From NCBI GenBank assembly GCA_002840535.1, contig PHBH01000027.1:16518-80517 (forward strand): a DNA stretch of 64,000 bases, written 5' to 3'. Under the pieces are notes generated by a model. The model searched no databases. It was not told the origin of the DNA and saw nothing but the letters and a program-made list of their open reading frames with translations. The position numbers and the translations under genes are program-made. The stretch is from Deltaproteobacteria bacterium HGW-Deltaproteobacteria-15. Lineage in GTDB: Bacteria; Desulfobacterota; DSM-4660; Desulfatiglandales; HGW-15. Of this stretch, positions 33,447-41,360 are shown piece after piece; position 1 is the stretch's first letter, and the number at the start of each line of letters is the position of its first letter.

Positions 33447-34424
33447 ATGCAGACTTCAAAGGAGACCAAGATCGATCTGTACAGGGTGATGCTGAGGATC
33501 CGCGCCTTTGAAGAGCAAGGCTTCGAGTCTTTCCGGAAAGGGCTCACCCATGGAGTTCTCCACCTCTATGTGGGAGAGGAGGCCGTGGCGGCGGGAGCCA
33601 TTCACGATCTCAGAAAGGACGACTACATCACCAGCACTCACCGGGGCCACGGCCACCTTATCGCAAAGGGCGCCGATCTGGGCCGCATGGCTGCGGAGCT
33701 CCATGGCAAGGAAACCGGCTACTGCCGTGGCAGGGGCGGCTCCATGCACATCGCCGACTTGAACCTGGGCATCCTGGGCGCCAACGGTATTGTCGGAGCG
33801 GGAGTCCCCATCGCGGTGGGGGCGGGCCTGGCAATGAAGTACAAAGGGCTTGACCGGGTGGTTCTTTGCTTCTTCGGCGATGGGACCATAGCCACGGGCG
33901 CATTTCACGAGGCGCTCAACATGGCCTCCATCTGGAAGCTGCCGGTAGTATTCGTCTGCGAAAACAACCTCTACGGAATATCCGTATCCATCAAGAAGGC
34001 CTGCGCGCTGGATACGCTGGCCGGTCGAAGCGCTGCATACGGGATCCCGGGAGTCTGCGTGGACGGCAATGACGTTCTGGCGGTGCGGGAGGCGGCGAAC
34101 CGGGCGGTGGATCGCGCCCGCAAGGGGGACGGCCCCACCTTTCTGGAATGCCAGACCTACCGATGGTACGGCCATTTCACTGCCGATGACGGCAAGTATC
34201 GTCCCGACGAGGAGGTCAGGTACTGGAAAGAGAAAAGGGACCCGATCAAGAACTTTGCCGCCCATCTCCTGGACACGAAGGAGGCCGCACAGGAGGATCT
34301 CGACCGGATTCAACAGGAGGTGAATCAGGAAATCGAAAGCGCCTTCCGGTTTGCGCAGGACAGCCCCCCGGCCGACGTGAGTGAGATGTTGAAGGGGGTG
34401 TACCATCGCGCGGCAGGTCTGTGA
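33447..34424 (+). CDS. 2-oxoacid/acetoin dehydrogenase E1 alpha subunit (AcoA/PdhA-like)
   Basis: A 325-residue thiamine-diphosphate enzyme subunit. GDGTIATGAFHEALNMASIW with FVCENNLYG is the cofactor motif (GDG-N), and THRGHGHLIAKGADLG and RGGSMHIADL are family marks. With the E1 beta subunit it decarboxylates a 2-oxoacid or cleaves acetoin and passes the acyl group to E2. AGAGGAGG lies directly before 33441; the third ATG, at 33447, has the best spacing. No E3 gene lies in the window. The acid substrate is open; branched-chain, pyruvate and acetoin enzymes all look similar. Confidence 0.88.
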   Translation: MQTSKETKIDLYRVMLRIRAFEEQGFESFRKGLTHGVLHLYVGEEAVAAGAIHDLRKDDYITSTHRGHGHLIAKGADLGRMAAELHGKETGYCRGRGGSMHIADLNLGILGANGIVGAGVPIAVGAGLAMKYKGLDRVVLCFFGDGTIATGAFHEALNMASIWKLPVVFVCENNLYGISVSIKKACALDTLAGRSAAYGIPGVCVDGNDVLAVREAANRAVDRARKGDGPTFLECQTYRWYGHFTADDGKYRPDEEVRYWKEKRDPIKNFAAHLLDTKEAAQEDLDRIQQEVNQEIESAFRFAQDSPPADVSEMLKGVYHRAAGL

Positions 34425-34448
34425 AACGCGGAAAGGGGAGGTCTTAGC

Positions 34449-35420
34449 ATGAGAAAGATCATGTATCGTGAAGCCATCAGTGAAGCCCTCCGGGAAGAAA
34501 TGGCCCGTGATGAGAACGTATTCGTGTTGGGAGAAGACGTGGGACAGTTCGGCGGGGTTTTCCAGTCGACAGCCAAGCTGTGGGAAACCTTCGGGCCGTC
34601 CCGTGTAATGGACACGCCCATCTCGGAACAGGCCATCGTGGGAGCGGCCCTGGGAGCGGCATTGGCGGGGTTGAGGCCGGTCGCGGAGATCATGTTCGTC
34701 GATTTTACCGGGCTGGCAATGGATCAGATCGCCAACCAGTGCGCCAAATTTCATTTTATGACCGGCGGGCAGGCTGTTGTCCCGGTGGTGATCAAGACGC
34801 AGGGGGGCGTGGGCATCGGGGATGCAGCGCAGCACTCGCAGAGCCTCGAGGCGTGGCACACCCATGTCCCAGGACTTAAGGTCGTAATGCCTTCAACCCC
34901 TTATGACGCAAAAGGTCTCCTCAAGTCCTCCATACGGGAGGACAACCCTGTGGTCTTCATCGAGCACAAATTGCTCTACCAGACGAAGGGACCTGTTCCC
35001 GATGAGGAGTACACGATTCCCCTGGGCAAGGCCGATATCAAGCGCGAAGGCCGGGATGTGACCATCGTGACCTGGTCCAAGATGGTGCTGGACTGTCTGG
35101 AGGCGTCCGCCAGGCTGGAGAAGGAGTCCATAGATGCCGAGGTGGTGGATCTGAGGACCCTGGCACCGCTGGATCTCGATACCATTGTCCGGTCCGTGGA
35201 AAAAACCGGCAAAGTGGTGATCGTGCATGAGGCCTGCAAGACAGGCGGTTTCGGTGCGGAGATCGCCGCCCGGATTGTCGAGAATGCTTTCGACTACCTG
35301 GATGCGCCCATCAAGAGGGTCGCTGCGGTAGATACGCCGATACCCTATGCCGCGCCGCTTTACAGGGCCGTCATACCCGATCCGGAGAAGATTGTACGTG
35401 GAGTGAAGGAATTGTTCTGA
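34449..35420 (+). CDS. 2-oxoacid/acetoin dehydrogenase E1 beta subunit (AcoB/PdhB-like)
   Basis: A 323-residue transketolase-type beta subunit: YREAISEALREEMARDENVF, LGEDVGQFGGVFQ, DTPISEQAIVGAALGAALAG and the C-terminal transketolase part DLRTLAPLDLDTIV. It forms the E1 heterotetramer with the alpha subunit 24 bases upstream. GGGGAGG precedes the ATG. It is followed after 38 bases by the E2 gene. It shares the substrate question of the alpha subunit. Confidence 0.9.
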   Translation: MRKIMYREAISEALREEMARDENVFVLGEDVGQFGGVFQSTAKLWETFGPSRVMDTPISEQAIVGAALGAALAGLRPVAEIMFVDFTGLAMDQIANQCAKFHFMTGGQAVVPVVIKTQGGVGIGDAAQHSQSLEAWHTHVPGLKVVMPSTPYDAKGLLKSSIREDNPVVFIEHKLLYQTKGPVPDEEYTIPLGKADIKREGRDVTIVTWSKMVLDCLEASARLEKESIDAEVVDLRTLAPLDLDTIVRSVEKTGKVVIVHEACKTGGFGAEIAARIVENAFDYLDAPIKRVAAVDTPIPYAAPLYRAVIPDPEKIVRGVKELF

Positions 35421-35458
35421 TCGTACCTGCCTACGAACTGCTGCGAGAGGGGAAAAAC

Positions 35459-36697
35459 ATGGCAACCATCATCGAGATGCCTTCCTTGAGCTCCACCATG
35501 AAAAAGGGGAAAGTGGTAAAGTGGCACAAAAGGGAAGGCGATTTCGTGAAAAAGGGAGAAATCCTTTTCGAAGTGCAAACGGACAAGGTGAATGTTGAAG
35601 TCGATTCCCTGGTCACCGGGTTTGTGAGGAGGATTTTGTTGAGCGAGGGGCTGGAGGCCGCTGTCCACACGCCCATTGCGGTTATTTCTGAGAGTATGGA
35701 TGAGGACATTTCCCAAGTGGCCGAAGCATTACCTGCAGCGGAAGTTCAGGCGGCTGCTGAAGCGGGTGCTGCAGGCTCCGGGATTCCACGACCTGAAAGA
35801 GCGACCGCAGGCGAAAGGGAAAAAATAAGGATCTCGCCCCTGGCCAGGCGAATCGCCGAAGAGAAGGGGATAGATTTTCGTTCCATCAGGGGTACCGGTC
35901 CCCAAGGCCGGATCACGAAAGAGGATGTGGAGAAAGCCCTGATCGAAAGAGCGACGCGACCGGACTTGCCTGCCGGGATGGAGACCGGGGCCGCCGGGAA
36001 GGAAGCGGAGGAGTACGAGGATATAGAGATCACCCCCATGAGGTCGATCATCGCGGAACGGCTTCAGCAGAGCAAGGCCACTGCCCCGCATTTCTATGTG
36101 GACGTTCACGCGGACGGCACGGCCCTGAATCATCTGAGAGATGAGATTCAAAAGCGAGTGGAGAGGCAGGGCGCCAGGATCACGCTCAATGCCATCCTGA
36201 TAAAGATCGTCTCGCATGCACTGAGGGAATTCCCTGCGGTGAATGGCAGTTTCTTAGGTGATCGCATCAGGCTGCACAAGGCAGTCAACATCGGTCTGGC
36301 GGTCGCGGTGGACCAGGGTCTGGTCGTCCCGGTCATCAGGAACACCGATACCAAATCGATCGCTCAGATCAGCAGGGAGGCCGCGGATCTGGCCGCAAAG
36401 GCCCGGGGGAAGAAACTCCTGCCCCATGAGTATGAAGGGGGCACCTTTACCGTCACCAATATGGGGATGTTCGGTGTGGAGGGTTTTCATGCCATTATCA
36501 ATCCCCCCGAAAGCGCCATCCTGGCTGTCGGCGCGATGGTGCTGCGGCCGGAGGTCGTGGATGGGGAGATTGCCGTCAGGCCCATGATGAAGCTTTGTCT
36601 GTCGGTGGATCATCGGGCCGTCGACGGCGCCATGGCGGCGCGCTTTCTGATGAGGATAAAGGAGATGGTCGAAACCCCATTGTTGATGTTGGCTTAA
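35459..36697 (+). CDS. 2-oxoacid dehydrogenase E2 component (dihydrolipoyl acyltransferase)
   Basis: A 412-residue E2 core protein. It has one lipoyl domain (lipoylated lysine in [10 protein letters not shown] near residue 43), an alanine-rich linker, a peripheral-subunit-binding domain ([31 protein letters not shown]) and the catalytic domain ending in the active-site [13 protein letters not shown]. It accepts the acyl group from E1 and forms acyl-CoA. It closes the E1alpha-E1beta-E2 set. The product acyl-CoA would feed the CoA pathway around it. Confidence 0.9.
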   Translation: MATIIEMPSLSSTMKKGKVVKWHKREGDFVKKGEILFEVQTDKVNVEVDSLVTGFVRRILLSEGLEAAVHTPIAVISESMDEDISQVAEALPAAEVQAAAEAGAAGSGIPRPERATAGEREKIRISPLARRIAEEKGIDFRSIRGTGPQGRITKEDVEKALIERATRPDLPAGMETGAAGKEAEEYEDIEITPMRSIIAERLQQSKATAPHFYVDVHADGTALNHLRDEIQKRVERQGARITLNAILIKIVSHALREFPAVNGSFLGDRIRLHKAVNIGLAVAVDQGLVVPVIRNTDTKSIAQISREAADLAAKARGKKLLPHEYEGGTFTVTNMGMFGVEGFHAIINPPESAILAVGAMVLRPEVVDGEIAVRPMMKLCLSVDHRAVDGAMAARFLMRIKEMVETPLLMLA

Positions 36698-36736
36698 AAA
36701 GTCCTTTAAAAAGCCACGAACTCGGAGCGACACTTC

Positions 36737-37294
36737 ATGCCCCACGTTTGCCCTGCATGGCTCGGTCCCCTGCTCCTTCTGAACCCGCTTCGAAGGCTCA
36801 TGGAGAAACCCGGAAAGATGTTCCATGGGCTGATCGAGGAAGGAATGATTGTCCTGGAGCCCGGCTGCGGAATGGGGTACTTCACGCTTCCCATCGCCCG
36901 TATGGTGGGGCCTCGAGGCAGGGTGGTGGCGGTGGACATCCAGCCGAAAATGATTTCAGGCCTGACCCGTCGGGCCAAAAAAGCGGGTCTGCTAGACCGG
37001 TTGGATATCCGCCTCGCCACCGAAGAAGGAATGGGGCTTTCGGACCTCAACTCCGTCGCGGATCTCGCCCTTGCCGTGCACGTGGTTCATGAGGTGACCG
37101 ATCAGGCTTCTTTTTTCAAAGAGGTCCTGGATGTCCTGAAGCCAAATGGCAAGCTATTCGTACTGGAACCTTTTTTTCACGTCTCGAGAAAGAACATGGA
37201 ACAGTCGATCTCTCTTGCGAAAGAGATCGGCTTCAAGACCCTGGCGCAAAGGACCGAAATGGGAGGAAGGTCCGCGTTGCTGGTCAAAAGCTGA
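36737..37294 (+). CDS. Class I SAM-dependent methyltransferase
   Basis: A 185-residue Rossmann-fold methyltransferase of the UbiE/Methyltransf_11-25 type: VLEPGCGMGYFTLPIARMVG is the SAM-binding loop, then VVAVDIQPKM, and ALAVHVVHEV in motif IV position. Length fits a single domain. The target is unknown. It lies 40 bases after the E2 gene and 92 before the cation efflux gene, so could be the end of the same transcript. It has no clear ribosome-binding site, only AGCGACAC near the ATG. Confidence 0.82.
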   Translation: MPHVCPAWLGPLLLLNPLRRLMEKPGKMFHGLIEEGMIVLEPGCGMGYFTLPIARMVGPRGRVVAVDIQPKMISGLTRRAKKAGLLDRLDIRLATEEGMGLSDLNSVADLALAVHVVHEVTDQASFFKEVLDVLKPNGKLFVLEPFFHVSRKNMEQSISLAKEIGFKTLAQRTEMGGRSALLVKS

Positions 37295-37385
37295 GCGAGG
37301 GTTTGGGATCGACATTTCACAGGGATTGGATAAGAATGCATGTGCTCAACGAGGCGGAAGAATTCGACCGAGGCAGACTGAACGG

Positions 37386-38834
37386 ATGCGCCAGTTTTTT
37401 TCAAACAAACGGCACGCAGCATGGCTTTCGGTAGGAAGCAACACATTCCTTACCCTCAGCAAGCTTTTGGCCGGCCTTGCCACTGGATCCGTCAGCATCC
37501 TTTCGGAGGCGGCCCACTCGGCCATGGACCTGATCGCATCCGGGCTCGCCACCTTCTCGGTGCATGTCGCAGACAGGCCGCCGGATTCCTCCCACCCGTA
37601 CGGTCATGAGAAGGTGGAAAATGTCTCAGGGGTAATCGAGGGGCTCCTCATCTTCCTGGCCGCCGCTTGGATCATCTATGAATCCGTGGACAAGCTGATT
37701 CATGGAGTGGAACTCCACTACCTGGGCCATGGGGTGGCGGTCATGGCCCTTTCCGCCGGGCTGAACCTGATAGTGGCTACAAACCTCAGGCGCTCCGCGA
37801 TACAAAACCGTTCGGTCGCCCTTGAGGCCGATGCAGCCCACCTCTATACGGATGTGTATACATCCGCCGGTGTGTTGATCGGGCTGACGATCATCACCAT
37901 TGGAGAAAAATTCTTTGGAAAGGATCTGAGCTGGATGGATCCGGCCATCGCCATCGTCGTGGCGGCGCTCATCCTCTCTGCCGCTTACAGGATCACGATA
38001 AAGAGTTTTCTGCCTCTCATGGACGCGCCTGCCTCCCCCGAAGAGCTGCAGATGATCAAAGAGTCGCTGAACGGATTCAGCGCTCGCGGCATGGACTTTC
38101 ACAAACTGCGGACCCGGCGCGCCGGCGGTTCCCTGCACATCGATCTCCACATGGGATGCAAACCCGGCATCACCCTGGAAAAGGGCCACGAGCTGAGCCA
38201 TGCCCTCAAGTCCCGGATCGAGAAATCCGTTCCCGGCGCAAATGTGCTTGTCCATCTGGAACCCGCTCGATCGATCCAGACCCTCACTCTTGCCGACGAG
38301 CAGGTCCGATGCATGAGGGAAGAGCTGCTCAAAGACACAAGGGTGCGCGAGATCCTTGAACTCAAGGCGCAATCCTACAGGGGGGATCTGAGGGTGGAGG
38401 CAGGCGTCTCCCTGGACCCCGATGTGACCCTTGCCGAGAGTCGGGTGGTGACGGATGAGCTCAGGGCGCGCCTGGAACGCTGCTTTCCGGAAATCCAGGA
38501 AACCGTGATTTCTCTTCACCCCGCAGACGGTTGGCAGAACGCTATTCACAAAGATGACATGGAACTGATACGGGGGATCGTGGGGGAACACCAGAGCCGT
38601 TTTGCCGGCATCCATGAACTGGAAGTAATTTCCTCTGGAGGCATACACCGCATCCATCTTGCTCTGGGATTCCCCCATGCCTTGCCTGTTGCCGAGGCGC
38701 ACAGTGTAGGCCGCAATCTCGAGTCCCAGATCCGGCGGCTGTTTCCTGAGGGCGCCGAGATCGATATCCATATTGAGCCGTGTAATGAGGATTGCGGGGC
38801 CTGCCGCGCGGTATGCCCGGTTAGGAAAGAGTAG
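37386..38834 (+). CDS. Cation diffusion facilitator with three tandem C-terminal domains
   Basis: A 482-residue CDF-family metal efflux protein; ordinary members have about 300 residues. Residues about 10-215 are the transmembrane part with the metal-site patterns H44/D48 (EAAHSAMD) and H152/D156 (AAHLYTD). After it come three similar cytoplasmic CDF domains: about 220-293 (ending VLVHLEP), 304-380 (ending VISLHP) and 388-466 (ending IDIHIEP). The tail CNEDCGACRAVC has four cysteines. CDF proteins exchange Zn2+, Fe2+ or Mn2+ for protons. The upstream in-frame extension is not conserved-looking, so the ATG at 37386 was chosen. Its TAG stop starts a tandem repeat. Confidence 0.85.
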   Translation: MRQFFSNKRHAAWLSVGSNTFLTLSKLLAGLATGSVSILSEAAHSAMDLIASGLATFSVHVADRPPDSSHPYGHEKVENVSGVIEGLLIFLAAAWIIYESVDKLIHGVELHYLGHGVAVMALSAGLNLIVATNLRRSAIQNRSVALEADAAHLYTDVYTSAGVLIGLTIITIGEKFFGKDLSWMDPAIAIVVAALILSAAYRITIKSFLPLMDAPASPEELQMIKESLNGFSARGMDFHKLRTRRAGGSLHIDLHMGCKPGITLEKGHELSHALKSRIEKSVPGANVLVHLEPARSIQTLTLADEQVRCMREELLKDTRVREILELKAQSYRGDLRVEAGVSLDPDVTLAESRVVTDELRARLERCFPEIQETVISLHPADGWQNAIHKDDMELIRGIVGEHQSRFAGIHELEVISSGGIHRIHLALGFPHALPVAEAHSVGRNLESQIRRLFPEGAEIDIHIEPCNEDCGACRAVCPVRKE

Positions 38835-39011
38835 GCAGTAGGCAGTAATCAGAAGACAGAAGACAGAGGTCAGAAGTCAGAGGTCAGAAGACAGAAGACA
38901 GGAGTCGGGAGTCGGAAGAACTTTGTTGCACTCCCTCAAAAAACTGTAGGAGCAAGCTCCTGCTTGCGATCCATGTCTCAGAGGAATCGCAACCGGGAGG
39001 TTGCTCCTACA
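38832..39011. repeat. AGAAGACAGAGGTC tandem array and GTAGGAGCAAGC palindrome
   Basis: 38832-38912: taggcagtaggcagtaatc followed by agaagac/agaggtc/agaagtc heptamers, the same family as 18535-18730 and again starting with the TAG stop of the gene before. 38945-39011: tgtaggagcaagctcctgct with inverted gaggttgctcctaca, a separate palindrome family. No gene in 38835-39092. Confidence 0.8.
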
Positions 39012-39092
39012 TGTTTTTTACTGCTCACTGCTCACTGCCTATCGGAGCGCAGCGGAGATCCCGTGTGTCGTTGCGCGGGACTGCTTACTATT

Positions 39093-41135
39093 TCAATTAT
39101 ACGGCAGCGGTCTGCTCGCTTCTCTCTGTTCCTGCGCCTCTCCCGGCTTCGGAATCACGCCCAAAATCAGCGTTCCCTCCACCTGGCCTTTCTTCATGGG
39201 ATGCTGCTCCTGTCCCGTTGCCTGGGGCACATGTTTGGAGACATAGCCAAAGGCCTCGTCTACCGTAACCAGACGGTCTTTGTCCGTATCTGCTTCCCCT
39301 TTGAGTCCCTGAAGCAGGAAGTAGGTAAATATCCCGTGACGATAATCGTCGCTTTCCGTGCTTACCTCGTTTGCCCCGCTCGCGGTCAGGATGATCGTTC
39401 CCCTTCCGCTCGTAATCCGTTCGAGAAAGGCATCCGAGATAGTCGCCCTCTTCCCTGATGATGCAATGGTCCTTCCTCCGCTGGCGCCGCTGTAACAGGC
39501 ATCCACCAGGAAGATCAGCCGCTCCGAGCGGATCCTTTGAAAAATATGGGACACCTCTCTCATGGGCAAGGCGGACGCATAGAGATCTTTCGGATCGGCA
39601 TCGTAGGGAAGAAGGTATTTTTCAAGGCCGTCGCCGTCGGGACTCATCACATCCCGCTCCGTGGCGCCGTGTCCGGCAAAAAAGAGGATCACCATGTCTT
39701 CCTTGCCCGCCTTGTTCTTCAATTGGGTGCCAAGAATGGACCGGAGTTTTGCAAGGGTCGCTTCTTCGTTCAGCAGCAGAGTCACATTTTCCGCAGGGAT
39801 CCTGTTCTGATCCACCAGATACCGCTGAAATGCCTTTGCATCGTCGATCGCGTACTTCAGTTGCGGAGCCTTGGGATAGGAATTGATGCCTACCACCACG
39901 GCCCAGATGTTCTTCTGCATTTCCCCGCGATACACGTTCAGGGTCCTTTCAGAGGCAACACCCTCTCGATCGAAGGCCTTGACCACGATCTCATTGAGAC
40001 CGGGATCAAGAGAAATCCGCTCGTTGAAGTCCACCCGCTTCGGGAACTCCGCATCTTTCACGACGAGCCCTCGTTGCCCTTCCTTTTTGACCGGTTTGCC
40101 GTTGACGGAGAACTCGACTCTCGAGAGACCCTGGTCGTGCTCGGCAACACCCGTAAGTGCGACGTGAGAGACTTCGATTCTGCTCCCTTCGGCCGGAGAC
40201 GCAATCATGACAACAGGCTTGACGGGGCCGTCGTTTCGTTTAAAGATCAGCTCCCGTTCCTTCTCCTCCAGCTCCAGTGCGAGGGCGGTGCTCTTCTCCC
40301 GCTCCATTTCCAACTTCGCCTTGGTCTCCTCCAGTTGGGCCAGTTTTCCGGTGAGCTCCCCCAGCATCTTCTCAAGCTGAACAATCCGTTCCTGATTGGC
40401 TTGTTTGTTGTCGCCGGACTCAGCAGCGGGGGCCTTGTCCTCTGTCTCTTTCGCAGTTCTCAGATCCTGAATCTGCTTCATGGTCTCCGCGATCTGCTTC
40501 GAGGTCTTCTCGGAAGCGAGCTGGTATTCTTTGAGCGTATTCGCCTCCTTCAGCCCGTCCTGAAAGCTCGCGTTTTTGGGATCCCGGCTATAGAGGGTTT
40601 CCAGAAAACCCGCTATCTGTACATAGTCCTTGGTCTCCCATACGATAACCTCCACCTGGAAGGATCCGACATTGTCCTTGTAGTAGTGGGCCTGGTGGGG
40701 CGATCCGTCCACTCGAAACCCCAGGCCGCCTTCGCCCATTCCAAGACGGAGATCTCCTGTAGCAATGGATTCCATGGTCTTGGCGCTGGACCCTCCGGGC
40801 AAGGCGGGGAAGGTGCCGCTTTTGCCGACCTTCAGGTAAAGAACCCCGTCCGCCGGTACTTTTCGAATTCCTATGCGTGGATACACATCCACCACTCCTG
40901 TTGCCAGGAGAGTGTAAGTTTCGCCCATATCGAGGTGAATCCCGGTAGAGACCATGCCTGCATGGTTTCCGGGGATAGTGATCTGCTTCCGCTCGCGGAC
41001 AAAAGAGGGAAACCTTTCAGACGGTTCCACTACAGTAGTGGATCTGACAAATGGAATATTACTGCACCCTGGAATGGATGGGAGAGCAATCAGGACAAGG
41101 CTAAGACCCGATAGGATGGTTCTCAAGGACAACAT
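39093..41135 (-). CDS. Caspase-like (peptidase C14) lipoprotein with a PA-IL-like lectin domain
   Basis: A 680-residue probable lipoprotein (lipobox cysteine C24 in SIPGCS). Residues about 50-166 resemble the PA-IL galactose-binding lectin fold (VGKSGTFPALPGG and DNVGSFQVEV). Residues 200-300 are a charged coiled coil. About 305-400 are an Ig-like domain (SPAEGSRIEV, LDPGLNEIVVKAFDREG). Residues 407-665 are a caspase-like peptidase with H489 in FFAGHGA and C547 in VDACYSG. AAGGAGGA supports the ATG. Bacterial caspase homologues (metacaspase/orthocaspase type) act in signalling, defence or surface processing. It stands alone on the minus strand between repeats and the amiC gene. Confidence 0.82.
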   Translation of the reverse strand: MLSLRTILSGLSLVLIALPSIPGCSNIPFVRSTTVVEPSERFPSFVRERKQITIPGNHAGMVSTGIHLDMGETYTLLATGVVDVYPRIGIRKVPADGVLYLKVGKSGTFPALPGGSSAKTMESIATGDLRLGMGEGGLGFRVDGSPHQAHYYKDNVGSFQVEVIVWETKDYVQIAGFLETLYSRDPKNASFQDGLKEANTLKEYQLASEKTSKQIAETMKQIQDLRTAKETEDKAPAAESGDNKQANQERIVQLEKMLGELTGKLAQLEETKAKLEMEREKSTALALELEEKERELIFKRNDGPVKPVVMIASPAEGSRIEVSHVALTGVAEHDQGLSRVEFSVNGKPVKKEGQRGLVVKDAEFPKRVDFNERISLDPGLNEIVVKAFDREGVASERTLNVYRGEMQKNIWAVVVGINSYPKAPQLKYAIDDAKAFQRYLVDQNRIPAENVTLLLNEEATLAKLRSILGTQLKNKAGKEDMVILFFAGHGATERDVMSPDGDGLEKYLLPYDADPKDLYASALPMREVSHIFQRIRSERLIFLVDACYSGASGGRTIASSGKRATISDAFLERITSGRGTIILTASGANEVSTESDDYRHGIFTYFLLQGLKGEADTDKDRLVTVDEAFGYVSKHVPQATGQEQHPMKKGQVEGTLILGVIPKPGEAQEQREASRPLPYN

Positions 41136-41341
41136 AGTTCCTCCTTTCGGTAAAGGTTCGCTGTATGGCTCTCTCTTTGAGGATCGCTCGACTGCAAGCC
41201 GCAGCGGGAGCAGGATGATCGGTGATCCGGAGGGAAATCCAGTCGGAAGAGGAAACAGTCACACTGAAGAATCGGGATGGAAGGTCAATCTCTCGCCAAT
41301 AATACAATACTCCGGCAACTTGCTGAACGATGTCACTGCGC

Positions 41342-41360
41342 AGGGGCCTCAACGGCCCCT
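41342..41360 (-). terminator. GC-rich hairpin at the end of the amidase gene
   Basis: aggggcc and ggcccct (7 bp) flank a 5-base loop. The TGA stop codon of the amidase (41349-41351) lies within the loop. There is no following U tract on the minus strand, so it may slow transcription or protect the transcript end and not terminate strictly. Confidence 0.45.

Noticed and set aside
39537..41114. 525-codon plus-strand frame
   Set aside because: Antisense to the caspase-like gene; no motif or ribosome-binding site.
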